Origin: Scatophagus argus
Lineage: Eukaryota > Chordata > Actinopteri > Scatophagidae
Reading direction: 5' to 3'
DNA: 64,000 bases
Assembly (NCBI RefSeq): GCF_020382885.2
Contig: NC_058498.1
Location: 12,374,501-12,438,500 of the forward strand
The translations under genes and the position numbers were made by a program. Shown here piece after piece: positions 22,696 through 33,719 of the stretch. Below the pieces are notes generated by a model that did no database searches, was not told the origin of the DNA, and worked only from the letters and a program-made list of their open reading frames with translations. Numbering within the stretch: the stretch's first letter is position 1; each line of letters starts with the position of its first letter.

Positions 22696-23245
22696 GAATG
22701 TATAGCATTTTGCATTGTAAGTGTGGAAACCATGAGATGAATTCTGTTACAGTGGAATCAAAGTTGTTTTTTTAATCACCATTTTGCAAAAAAGTACAAT
22801 AGTCTCCTAAATGTATTGTTGTTAGCACAAAAGCCATTGTCAAACTCCAATTATTAGTGATGAAAACAGAAAATAGTTTAAAGAAAATACAGAGCAGTCT
22901 TGATTGCACAATAAGAAATGTGTTTTAGTTACATAGGTTACATTCACCAAACCCTGATTTCCCTCAAAATGGCCAAGTGGGTGCTTTTACAGTTAGTACA
23001 TACAAGGTCTATTCTCTTTTTACAGCATATATGTAAGCAATGTTGGCTGGTAAATTTCATCATTAAAAATTTATATCTAATGAACTAAAAAGTTGTCTGT
23101 TCTAATGGAGCTGAAATGATTATTTCTGTTGCCGTTGATGCTCACAACTCTAGTCTCCACATTTTCCAGGTAAGCCATAGTAATTATTGAGCATTTTCCC
23201 TTAACTTTAAAAGTTCTTGGGTTACTGGGATGTTGGTGATCTAGT

Positions 23246-24958
23246 CTACAGCACGGAATTCTTATTTCTGTGGCCTATGTTTCCTCTGCCTCTCTTTTTC
23301 CTCCTCCAGCAAATACAGCATATGATGACAGTGCTGATGAAGACAGTGGACACCACTGCAATGATGATGAGAATGATCGAAGTGTCATGAGAAAACATTT
23401 CCTTCTCCCTTTGTCCACCACTGGTGACTTCCTCATACTCTGAGGTGGAGGTGGTCTTGACAGCAGGTGAGGAAGTGCTTTGTCTGGTTGAAGGAGTATT
23501 GGGTTTTCTCCTCTTCTCCGTTGAGGTCAATACAGGCTCCTTGGTAGAGCTGAGAGGAATCAAGTTCTCATCTGTCAGCAGAGCAATTACCTCACCATTC
23601 AGACTGAAGGGTGTTTCACAGACCAAAAGAGTTTGATTAGCCTTAGATGGGTGCTGTCGCAACCACTCTCTAAGTGGCAGAATGTCTTTATCACATCTCC
23701 AGGGGTTCTGCTGCAGGAGTACTTCTGTTGCTACAGTGAGGGCATCTAGACTCTTCTGTGACAGGTTGGGAAGAGAGTTATTTCGCAGGTCTATCTGTCC
23801 CAGGTGGCTCACGCCCTGGAGAAAACCCAAAGGGAGGGAGCTGATGGAGTTGTGCTCCAAGGAAATGTTGACCAGATTGGGCAGACCTTGGAAAGTCCCA
23901 GCTTGTAGCGTTGTGAGTAGATTGGTGTGAAGTGATACCTCTCCCAGCTGCACTAACCCTCTAAATGCCATGGGTGATACATAGCTGATCTGGTTGCGAC
24001 TGAGCACCAAGAGACGCAGCTGAGTAAGGTTCTTGAATGTATCATCCTCAACACGGGTCAGTCTATTGTCATACAGCCACAAGTCCTGCAGAGCCATGGG
24101 CCCAAACAGCCCTGGTTCCAGAGTATCCAGCTGGTTTTTATACAGAGAGAGTTGGGAAAGGAGGGGGAGGTTTAAGAAGAGCCCTTGTGGAAGAGATGTT
24201 ATCCTGTTGTTGGAAAGGAACAACTTCTGGAGTTTCACAGTTTTGGAGAACAGGTCATGGTGGAGATGAATGATTCGATTGTCATGAAGGGACAGTTCCT
24301 CCAGGTTTACAAGGTCATCAAAACTGCCAATGGGGAGTTCCTGTAGTGAGTTTTTGTTAAGCCGTAAGATTTTCAGCTTAGAGAGACCCTTGAATGTCTC
24401 TTTAGATAGTTGACTGATATTGTTTGCAGAAAGAAAAAGGTACTGAAGCTCAACAACAGGGTGAAAAGTTTCCACAGGTACAAAAGTGAAAAGGTTCATG
24501 CTGAGGTCAAGAAGTTTCAGATCTTTCAACCCGGAAAACCAATTAGGGCGGAGCACCAGGAGTTTGTTGCTCTTCAGATTCAGAGACTCCAGCTTCTGAA
24601 GATTTTGAAACAAAGTCTCAGGGAGATCTTGCAGTTCATTGCCTGTAAGCCCTAAGGCACCTATATTTGTAGTGGAATCAAATGTGCCAAGACGCACTTC
24701 TCTCAAAACAGTGTCTTTAATCACAAAGATTCCCAGGGCATTAGAGAAATTAGTCAGGTCCTCTGGTTTTAGAAAGTGTATACTGCAATTGGAGAAGTAA
24801 AGGGCGGTAGTAGATGAGGGCACAGCTGTGGGGAAGTCTGAGAGGCCACTGCAGAGGATCTTGGTTCCTTGACATTTGCATCCATCTGGACACGCCCAAA
24901 CCACAGCGGTGAGGGAACAGAGAAGTAGGAGCACATGAAGGGTCAGGCACAGATCCAT
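23246..24958 (-). CDS. leucine-rich repeat-containing protein 15
   Basis: 570 aa type I membrane protein. Signal peptide (1-22) ends before CPDGCKC, the N-terminal LRR cap. About 15 LRRs (50-417) follow, then a C-cap starting NPWRCDKDILPLREWL (418-470), which matches the human LRRC15 cap closely. A Ser/Thr/Pro stalk, one membrane helix (about 527-550, ILIIIAVVSTVFISTVII) and a short basic tail (WRRKKRGRG) complete it. Length is close to human LRRC15 (581 aa). LRRC15 is a cell-surface LRR protein of mesenchymal cells. The frame is open further upstream to 25009, but an acceptor (TTCTAG) ends just before 24966, so the ATG at 24958 at the head of the signal peptide is preferred. A 5' UTR exon with a good donor lies near 26634. 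It sits between the CPN2-like pair and gp5 on the same strand. Confidence 0.9.
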   Translation of the reverse strand: MDLCLTLHVLLLLCSLTAVVWACPDGCKCQGTKILCSGLSDFPTAVPSSTTALYFSNCSIHFLKPEDLTNFSNALGIFVIKDTVLREVRLGTFDSTTNIGALGLTGNELQDLPETLFQNLQKLESLNLKSNKLLVLRPNWFSGLKDLKLLDLSMNLFTFVPVETFHPVVELQYLFLSANNISQLSKETFKGLSKLKILRLNKNSLQELPIGSFDDLVNLEELSLHDNRIIHLHHDLFSKTVKLQKLFLSNNRITSLPQGLFLNLPLLSQLSLYKNQLDTLEPGLFGPMALQDLWLYDNRLTRVEDDTFKNLTQLRLLVLSRNQISYVSPMAFRGLVQLGEVSLHTNLLTTLQAGTFQGLPNLVNISLEHNSISSLPLGFLQGVSHLGQIDLRNNSLPNLSQKSLDALTVATEVLLQQNPWRCDKDILPLREWLRQHPSKANQTLLVCETPFSLNGEVIALLTDENLIPLSSTKEPVLTSTEKRRKPNTPSTRQSTSSPAVKTTSTSEYEEVTSGGQREKEMFSHDTSIILIIIAVVSTVFISTVIICCICWRRKKRGRGNIGHRNKNSVL

Positions 24959-24966
24959 TATTTCCC

Positions 24967-26633
24967 CTAGAACAGTAGAAACATCTATGTTACAGTGAAG
25001 GTTGGTCATGAATCTTGTTTCAGATTTACATGGATTTGTGAAGAGGTCATGGTCATTACATACTTTATACTCTTAAAGGGACAATGTTACATGTCAGTCA
25101 TTTTACAAAAAAATTGAAATTGTTGACTGTGTACATACAATAATAGGGTCTGCTCTTGCACATGATGTACAATAGTTTAATGTACAATAGTTGTTTGCTT
25201 CCAGACCAGTAAAAGAAGAGTCTGTAGTCTGTTTTTTTTCCTTTCATTGAGAGAACAGCCACAGAGGGGATTCTCTGCACTTAAACTTTTACCATAACAG
25301 GGCAGTTATATTGAGGACAACTGTAATTATTAACAGCCGCTGCATGTTGCAGCTTCAGCATTCTTGTAACCAAAAAGGATACATCTGCATAAATTTATCC
25401 AGTGATGTATTGACTGGTGTACCAGCATGCTTGCCTTTTAAGAAAAAACAAACTCTTAACTCTTAAAGACTGTGAGAAAAAGGAATGTTTTCATACATGT
25501 TACTGTGCCATGTTAAACATATGCTTTCTTCTGTATTCTTTATTCCTAACTCTCCCAGTATTCCTACTTCATCAGCACTCCTTACTTTACTACTAACACT
25601 ACTTTATTTCACTTTACTACTATCACTAACTCTCTCCATTAGTAATATTAGATTTAACTTTCCTTTTTGTTTTGTTGTTGTTACATCATTATCACCACTT
25701 CCCCTTTCTTGACTGCTGTGAATGTGAACATTTAACATCAGTTCACATTTAAGTAAAATATGTGTTTCTAGTTGCATATCCATAAAAAAAATAAAGTTCA
25801 GATATCTACTGAGACGTGCATCTGCAGTTGACATGAGCAGTTTTAGTAGACATATGACACATTCAAAGAGCACTGCCTCTTAACACAAAATTATTTGTCA
25901 AGAGGCACATTGTGCAACCTATGTGCCTTTTGTAACTCCTCATGAAGCCAATGATGTTCCTGTTTTTGCAAGATCTGACAGCTAAACCATGTTTCCTCTG
26001 TGGTGTATATTAGAACAACCCAATCCAACCAAAAACCACTGTCTGCTCTTGCCTGGGACAGCCTGGATTTCTGCAGTACAGTGTAATGGCTAAGGCATTT
26101 CCAGTTCACCATTAATTGCTTTGATTTTTCTTTCCCCTTGCCATAGCTGGAGGATCAGCACTTTTTCTGTTATGAAAAGACTGAACAAACAAAGTGGGGA
26201 ACTGTACTGCAAGACACCAGGAGTCGAGCCACAGAAGTTATCTGAAGTTTTATATTAAAGGTTTTTGGTGACCACTCTCTGATATAGTGTTAAGACAAGC
26301 TATCAAAAATAAACCACATTTTCTGACAGAAAAATGTACTTATTCCCAAAACCCTGTGTAAGTCAGTATCCTATAGACAGTATTGTAGATGGATACACAT
26401 ATTAAACAAAATCAAGGACTGATTTAGGTATAGAGAGTTGTATTTTTAAGATAACACTTATTGCTGTTATAACTTGATCATAATCCTTACCTACCTACTT
26501 ACCTTATCTATTTTTGATTCATTTAAGATTTATGCCTGGATAACTGGATAACTGGTTTATTTCACTATGAAATCTTCCAGTCAAACTATCCTTGACAAGT
26601 ATGTTACAAGTAATTAGAATTAAACATTCTTAC
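24967..26633 (-). other. 5' intron of lrrc15
   Basis: The minus-strand donor ACAGG-GTAAGA at 26634/26633 and the acceptor TTCTAG-GGGAAATA at 24967/24966 define an intron of about 1.67 kb. It holds no recognisable gene or repeat. Confidence 0.6.
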
Positions 26634-26670
26634 CCTGTTGTGGCAGACGATCGAGTGAACAGAGACAGCG
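26634..26670 (-). other. 5' UTR exon of lrrc15 (approximate 5' end)
   Basis: Non-coding exon inferred from the donor CCACAACAGG-GTAAGAATG and a TATA-like CATAAAAG at 26686-26693 just upstream. The true start site is unknown. Confidence 0.45.
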
Positions 26671-26681
26671 AGTTGGTGTGG

Positions 26682-26693
26682 TTATCTTTTATG
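26682..26693 (-). promoter_or_regulatory. TATA-like box plus GATA motif of lrrc15
   Basis: On the minus strand CATAAAAG runs directly into AGATAACC. The AGATAACC part is the same string found upstream of LRR copies A and B. Its position about 50 bases above the exon 1 donor fits a core promoter. Confidence 0.4.
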
Positions 26694-28537
26694 TGCGTCC
26701 TCCCTCCCTCCACAGCTTCACAAATTGTCTGATGAAAGTTTCCAGCACTGTACTCTCACACCATCACATTTTCCTGCTCTACGTCATCACTTTGTCAACA
26801 TTGCCCTTCAGTTCCCTTTCGCCAGGCTTTTCTTTTTTGTAAATTTGTGTCCTGAGCTCATGAAATCCACAGGTTTTGTTTCTGAGGTTTCAGTGGAAAT
26901 GTTCAGCATCCCTGCCCCCTCTGTTCCTCTCACACACTCACGCTCACATTTTTTTGCTAAATGTGGTGGTGGGGTGATCATAAAAGGGAAGTCCCTCCCT
27001 CTGGTGAATTGTGTTTATATGAGTTTCTGTGCTTGTCTGAATGCATGTTAGGGAATGCGTGAGCTGTGCAGGACTAACATATGTTTTCAACAATGGTGTA
27101 ACTACATGTTTTCCTTTCAGAAAAAGGAAATATATTTGTGTTGAATATGGCTTACAGTGATGGCTAGAATTTAGTTTGATTACAGACAATGGAGTTTGTA
27201 TCTTGTTTCGTGACATTGTTTTGTGTGTATGTCCCTTTCCTTTGGGTGTGCAAATGTAAGCCTCAGCTGAACATATCTGTGGTATTATGTCTTTGATTTG
27301 CCTGTAAATTGTTTGTGCACTTGGCGGCCTTGGAATTTCACACTGTAATCCAGTGCTATGGGATTAAATACTGCAAAATGATCAAAAACAACTGAACAAC
27401 CTGCAAATGTCTTTTCAGCCTCACTTGTGATGCAGAAATAATGTATTTTCTGTTTACTATGCTTCACACTATCGAGGAAAATAAAACAGTTAATATTGAA
27501 TAACTCTGGATGAAATGATTTGATGAGGTTTTCTCTGCTGTTGCAGAGAGATTCTGTATGTGTACATACACAGCATGTTTATGTATGACACTTTTCAATA
27601 TTAGAATCACAAAAATCATTCAAGTAGTCAAGTAGTATGACACACAACGCCACATTGTCTAGAAAAAGGTCTTTATTTATAAAGAGAGTTTGTTTGAGTT
27701 TGTTTGTCAGTGTGGTTTAGTTTTGGTATGAAAATGTGTCTCATTCTTCAATAAATTAATGAGGAAAAGGATGAGCAGGGAGCGTTCTTCACATTCCTGT
27801 GCTGCCGTTAGTAAATCCATCTGTTCTGTAACATGAAGAACTCCCTCCTCGCCACAGAAAACAGATAGTGAGGGTGGAGTTAATATATAGACTAGTCAGT
27901 TACTGCCGCACACCAAATCCAGGCTTGAAATGAAATGTTTTTGTTATTACTGCAAAGATACTGAAAGATTAATATACAGAGAAATAACTGCTGCAGGACC
28001 TGCCAGGGTCTCATAACAGGCACAGCTTCTCTTCAGCTGACTAAAATATCATGAAGCTTCTCTTTCAGCAAGCCGGAGCAGGTTTTTCTGTGTACATAAA
28101 CACACATTTTGAGTAACTTTGAGTAGCTTTTAATCTTTTCTCTGGCTATGCTGCAACTAGATGGGTAAGAATAACATACTTTAAAAAGTGGTGGTGCTAA
28201 ATTAACACTCATATAGCTAAATTAGGCATGCCAAAATCTTTGAGAAAACTTCCATTTATGTAGAAACCAGTTAGAGACAAAAGAGAAACACATTTCCAGT
28301 GACACTGTTGTGGCTGTCTTGGGCAAAATGATGTCTAACAGTTCATTACTGGACTTGCAGTAAGAGGATTATTGCTCAGCCGGAGTCTGCTAAGACCAGA
28401 GTAGGACATGTGCTGTGGAAATTCCCATTGAACATCAGGTTAAAATAAGGTTATCACAGACAGGTAAAAGTGTCTTTGTCTTTCCAATTGTTTTCTGCTG
28501 TAGGATTTCCTCTCCCTACGCTCACCCTGTCTCTCAC

Positions 28538-28540
<3 letters not shown>

Positions 28541-28597
<57 letters not shown>
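28541..28597. repeat. (TG)n microsatellite
   Basis: Uninterrupted GT dinucleotide run of about 57 bases in intergenic DNA. It produces spurious Val/Cys and His/Thr open frames on the two strands. Confidence 0.97.
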
Positions 28598-28598
<1 letters not shown>

Positions 28599-29212
28599 CA
28601 GAGCCCACTGTTGTGTGAGCTCAGTGTACTGGAAAGGCCTAATCACCTGTTGTCATAGCAATGAACTTGGGAGCTGTTCATCAGTTCACCCTCTTTTGTT
28701 TGCCTTTTATTTTTAAGTCCAATCACTTCTCATGGAATTTATGGCATCCGCGGTCATTTTGTGAAGGTTTAAAATCTTTAAAAGCTTTGTTTTTTTTTAC
28801 CAGCAGTTGAATATTCTCTATTGTTTCACTTCCAAAGAGCAATATTTAATGGTGTTATTAGTCAAGTTTGTAATTATCAATACCGCTGGTTTTCAGTGTG
28901 AGCTTCATTAAAAATCCTCTCCAAAGAGCTCATGTAAAAACACTTGTTTGACAACTTAAAAATAAAAATAAAGAGTTTTCTATGTTGTAAGTCATGTTAT
29001 AAGTGATCCTGAAACACTTCAAAAAAGGGAATCACTATTGGGTACAAAGCGTTCCAGTTTTGTTTCATAATGGAAAGTTGTGAAATTATAGGGTGAGTGT
29101 TTTGCAGAAAGAGCCATCACAAACGTTATTTTGCTCCATGACCTTTTGAAATCTGAAGGATGACTGAGTCTGACCTTCCTGTTTTCAAGACTGTGTGTAA
29201 TTGTCCCAGAGT

Positions 29213-29262
29213 CAGAGATGTGATTCATTCTGGGAATCAGAGATGTGATTCAGTCTGGGAAT
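29213..29262. repeat. 25-bp tandem duplication
   Basis: Two adjacent copies of a 25-base unit starting cagagatgtgattca, with one mismatch between them. Confidence 0.9.
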
Positions 29263-30652
29263 TTACAGTTTTCCCACTTGCCCGTACAGAGAGCATATGA
29301 ATGCAGATAAGAAGCTCACATAAGAAATGAAAGATGTTTACAGAACGAGTCCTCTCAAACACCACTGGTTCACTGGCACAGAGCACTGATATGTGTGGAC
29401 ATCAGCTGACTGTTGCACAGAGGAACACTGCAATGCTGAACAAGGCTACATAAAATAAGGCTGTAAGGTTTCTTTTATGTACTTATGATACTGACTTGAA
29501 AAGACCAAATCTCAACAAACAACTGAGCTCTCTTTACAAAATGCAAGTGTACAAGTGTGGAAAAAGTAAAGAATAAAATTGTAAATAAACTAAAAATAAA
29601 TAAACTACTTGTATTGTGATGCTGATACTGTAGGTCTTGGATTTAATCACTGCAATATGAGGTTTAGCCTTGATCAGAAGCAAACAAATAACAGATGCAG
29701 AAAAATAACCTTATAATTACTGATGGGAGAGGCAGAAAAAACATCATCATGACCTAGTTATTTTTAAATACCTCAGCTGTGTGAAAATAAAGTATTCAAC
29801 AAACAAGCATTGTTTATAGGCCAACACTGAAAGAGAGACATTTTGACCAATTACGCAAAAGCTGTAACTTTTGTGTAATCCGTCAATATATGAAAATAAA
29901 GAAATTCCCTCAAGCTATGTCACAATGATGGTATTCCTGCCTTTTCTGGTGATTACAAGGTTATTTTTCCACATCTGTTATCTGCCTGCATCCTATCAAG
30001 GCCACACCTTACATTGTAGCAATTGGATCCAAGACCTTACGGGATCAGTATCATAATAAAGATGGTTTATGAGTCATACAGTCAGGAATATCTAACTAGA
30101 CAATGTTGTGATGTCTCTTCATGCAGTGTGCAGTTTTCACCACGAGAGAGAAGCAAACCACTCGATTCGCCTGACTTTGATTTATGAAGTGTAACATTGC
30201 ACTCTATGTAAGGTTTGCTTTCGTAAGAGAAAAGCAGATTTATTGATATATTTATTTACCAGTGACAATGCACACTAAACAGAACATGAAAAACTTACAC
30301 ACACACACACATACTGTTGGACATTGGTATGTATAGCATTTATTGTGCAACTTAGGAAAGGAGATAGCAAAGGAAGAAAATGTATACATGTTTAGTTCAA
30401 AACTTAAAACTAAAGCTGACATTCTTGTGAGTTTTTCTATTATTGATCTTCCAAATTTGTTCCTGATTAATTGATTAATTGCTTGGACCATTAACTGCAG
30501 TGAAAAAGAAGTGAAATGAAACACCCATGAACACCCATCACCACCTCCCGGAGCCCAATGAGTCATCTTTATCAGTTTACATCAAATTATATAAAATTAT
30601 GATCAAACAGTTGCAAACAATGTTAAAAAACATACATCAATATAGCTCACAT

Positions 30653-30658
30653 TTTATT
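30653..30658 (-). terminator. candidate polyadenylation signal of gp5
   Basis: AATAAA on the minus strand about 220 bases beyond the gp5 stop; others follow near 30333 and 30240. Confidence 0.45.
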
Positions 30659-30874
30659 TACATACTGTATTATTTACTGTACTGTATTATATAACATAAA
30701 TACTGTATTTTAAAATAATTCTAGCTTTCATTTTATCACAGCATTTTTGGTTCCATATTCCAAGTCTGACTGGCCTAAAGTAACATTTGAAGATAATCTT
30801 TTAGAAACTGCAGCCCCTAGAAAAGGACAGTTTATCTTGGTCTCCTGTGCACCACTGCCTGATAACGTGTTTTG

Positions 30875-33143
30875 TTACCCTGGAATATGTGCACACTCAG
30901 CCTCTAGCTCATTCGTGATCTTCGTGAGGCGATACATTTGATACATGGCAGCAAGAATGAGGAACAAGCCTGTGGTCACAAGAAGAATGTGACAAAACAT
31001 GAGGAACCCGACCAAGGCCGTATTCGAGGGAAGAACCCATACATAGATCCAGCCCTTGTGAAAGCTGTGGTGCACAAACTCGGGTCCCTGTTCAACCACC
31101 AATTTATCATAGAAAGGAACTGACATGTCAGCTGGTAGAGATGAAGTCTGAGTGTTGAGAATAAGCTCCTTGTTATGTAAGCTGGCTCTCTGGGTTTGGA
31201 GAGATGTTGATGGGATTGTGGTATGTAAGACAGATGGTTTCATAGTTGGAATGATGACTTGTTGGGTATCTGCTTGAGTAATGGCTGATGTTGTTGTGGG
31301 TGGTGCGCTTGTTGAAGCAAAGGGTGTTTGTCCACTGGTTAAAATGGAGTGGGATGGTTTTGTTGGCTTATGCAAGCCAGTTTGCATAGGAAAAAGATTT
31401 GCAGCATCGCAAGAGCTGAACTCCTCATCAGACAGAGAGCCAACGGTACGAAGCATTTGGTACATTGGACTATGACACATCACATCATCCCTGTCAAGGA
31501 CCACATGCTCATTATGCTTTATCCATTTTGCAATATGTCTAATACTGCATGTACAGTCCCACGGGTTACCACTCAGAGTAAGGGAACTTAAATTTGAATT
31601 TGACAAGAAAATATCTCCTGGGAGAGTCTTGAGGTTGTTATTCTTCAAGTCAATTGACCGAACCTTTCTTAGGTTCTGAAAGATATTTTCTGGTAGGCTT
31701 TGCAGCTTATTGTCATTAAGGACCAGCATACCCAGTGTAGTTAGTCTGTAAAACAGTTGAGGATGTAAATAAACAAGATTGTTAGATTTCAGTGAGAGCT
31801 TGTTAAGGTTGGGAAGGCAGCAGAAGAGATCTGAAGGCAACTCATGAAGCCAATCATTTAAGTGGAAATTAAGGGTCAGCAATCCAGACATGTTTGCAAA
31901 CAAATTTCCAGGAACAGTGGTGAGGTTAGTGGAATACAAGTAAAATTCTCTCATGTCAGGCATGTAACCCATTAGCTGGTCTGGCAGAGACAATAGTGGG
32001 TTGTTGTAGAGCGTAAGCTTTTTCAGCATGGGCATGTTATAGAAACTCTTTTCGGGGATTGCCTCAAGTTGGTTGGAGGACAAGGTGAGGATCATAAGGT
32101 TCCTCAGAGGCAAGAACACCTGAGGAGGAATGCTGGTAATCTGGTTGTGATGTAGTTTCAGCTCCTCAAGGTTGACAAGTCCATCAAAGATTCCAGCTTC
32201 TAGCACCTGTAGGTCATTATTATAGATCACAAGCTCTTGAAGTTCAGTCAAGGACTGAAAGATGGTAGGCGGAAGCCTCTTTATGAAGTTCCTGCCAAGG
32301 TTCAGAAAGTGGAGTTTGCTCAGTCCATCAAAAACTGTTGAAGAAAGATTTTGCAGTTTGTTCTTGCTCAGATCCAGATCCCTCAACCCAACAAGTCCTT
32401 CGAGCATATCCGGAGCTATGGTCTCCAATTGGTTCCCATCTAAATGCAGCTGTTCCAGTGTGGTCAGTGAACTGAAAACCCCAGGGGGAAGGCTAGAGAG
32501 ATCATTGGATGACAGCTTGACAGACTTGAGCTGCGGAGCAATGTGAAAGGCCCTGGGATGGATAGAGTGTAGATGGCTGCGAGTCAGACTGAAACGCAGC
32601 AGGAGGTCCTTGTTCGCCAAGCTCTGCTCATTTATGACGGTCATGTTTGTGCCATCAAGTTGCAGCATGTATGTGTGGCCAGGCAGCTGCTTTGGTATAT
32701 CTGTGATGGTCGCGCCAACACACTTCACAGCACCTTTAAAATTACACAGGCAGCTGCTGGGGCAGGACATGCTGCAGGTGGGGTGTGGCAGTAGGAAGAG
32801 AATGAGCATCATCCACAAGGTGCCTGCAGTTGAAATAAATATCCATTTTTACACATGAGATTAAATATTTCTCATTAATATCACCCAAAAAGCAATTTAT
32901 AGTAATGATATTTCACTGTTTATTCCAAAAGGCCAACGTTTTTATACTCAGATTTTATCAAAGCATTTAATGCTCATCTAGAATTTACTTTAGGAAATAC
33001 TGTAGTTCTCAAACAATAACAAAGTAGAAACATTTAAGATTTTTTTTTCTCTTAAAGAACACTTGAAAGACTAAATCTGACTTGTAAAAAGCAACAACCA
33101 AAACAAGTCAAATTTTCTACCAACCTCTGTTGTTAGAATCCAT
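30875..33143 (-). CDS. platelet glycoprotein V, two coding exons
   Basis: Membrane LRR protein; in mammals GP5 belongs to the GPIb-IX-V von Willebrand factor receptor of platelets. Exon 1 codes 33125-33143 (MDSNNR plus one base; donor AGAG-GTTGG) and exon 2 codes 30875-32823 (acceptor CTGCAG). Joined length is 655 aa. A signal peptide (MMLILFLLPHPTCS core) leads to the N-cap CPSSCLC, then LRRs to about 425, a C-cap starting NPWDCTCSIRHIAKWI, a Ser/Thr stalk, a membrane helix (about 609-634) and a short tail. GP5-specific support: an irregular LRR pair reading STNLTTVPGNLFANMS then FHLNDWLHELPSDLF aligns with the unusual human GP5 repeat at the same place. It is longer than human GP5 (560 aa), mainly through the stalk. 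A later in-frame ATG at 32812 would also leave a signal peptide. Confidence 0.87.
32824..33124 (-). other. intron 1 of gp5
   Basis: Phase-1 intron of 301 bases between donor AACAGAG-GTTGGT and acceptor AACTGCAG-GCACC. No feature inside. Confidence 0.7.
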
Positions 33144-33307
33144 CATTGGATTGTTTGATGTTTCGATAATGTTGATGCGCTGTGTGCTGCTCTTCTCTCT
33201 GAATCTGTGTTGAAGAGCAGGGCACACTGTCTTTCTACCAAGTAACCCGCCCCCCTCTGCTCAATGCCCACCCCAAACTCATCCTTCATCCTGCCCGCCC
33301 AGTGACC

Positions 33308-33705
33308 TTAAATGTACAATATGTAATTTTTACTGCTTGGGCTCTCTCATTCAAAACAATGAAGCAAAAGATGTAGTTTGATTACATAATGAAGCAGCAC
33401 AGGATCATGGTAGTTGCCATCTTGTTAAACCACCACCACCATTGCAAATGAAAAACTTACTATGCAATTGTTTTTTAGTTTTATTCACTTTTTTCTCTTC
33501 TGATTCTCTCCTGGAAGACAAGTAGAGTGACAAGTGAACAAATGAAACACACTCTTACCTTGAAAAAAAATTCGGATTTCTCTGGGTTCCAACATTGTTG
33601 GAAACAGCTGGTAAGATGTAAATATACACCTAAACAAAATATTTAACAAAGGTCTAGTCATTTTTAAATCTTTTAACGCAGAAATTTTACATATTACATC
33701 TTTAA
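33308..33705. mobile_element. MITE-like element with terminal inverted repeats
   Basis: About 400 bases bounded by imperfect inverted repeats of about 28 bases: the left end ttaaatgtacaatatgtaat matches the reverse complement of the right end (atattacatctttaa). It has no coding capacity. Its interior shares ordered motifs with 7690-7930, so two family members lie in this window. I recognise the 'ctctctcattcaaaacaatgaag' interior as a common percomorph repeat. Confidence 0.65.
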
Positions 33706-33719
33706 CTCTGTAGCTCAAC

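Larger units (their letters stand above)
26720..30652. other. intergenic DNA between lrrc15 and gp5
   Basis: No gene recognised. It contains a (TG)n microsatellite at 28541-28597 and a 25-base tandem duplication at 29213-29262. Open frames here are short and partly low-complexity. Confidence 0.6.

Noticed and set aside
24956-25009. Upstream in-frame Met of lrrc15 (MTNLHCN start)
   Set aside because: A splice acceptor lies between it and the signal peptide. Starting there would bury the signal peptide behind 17 polar residues; the ATG at 24958 is better.
28415-28646. Open frames with Cys-Val or His-Thr runs
   Set aside because: Produced by the (TG)n microsatellite.
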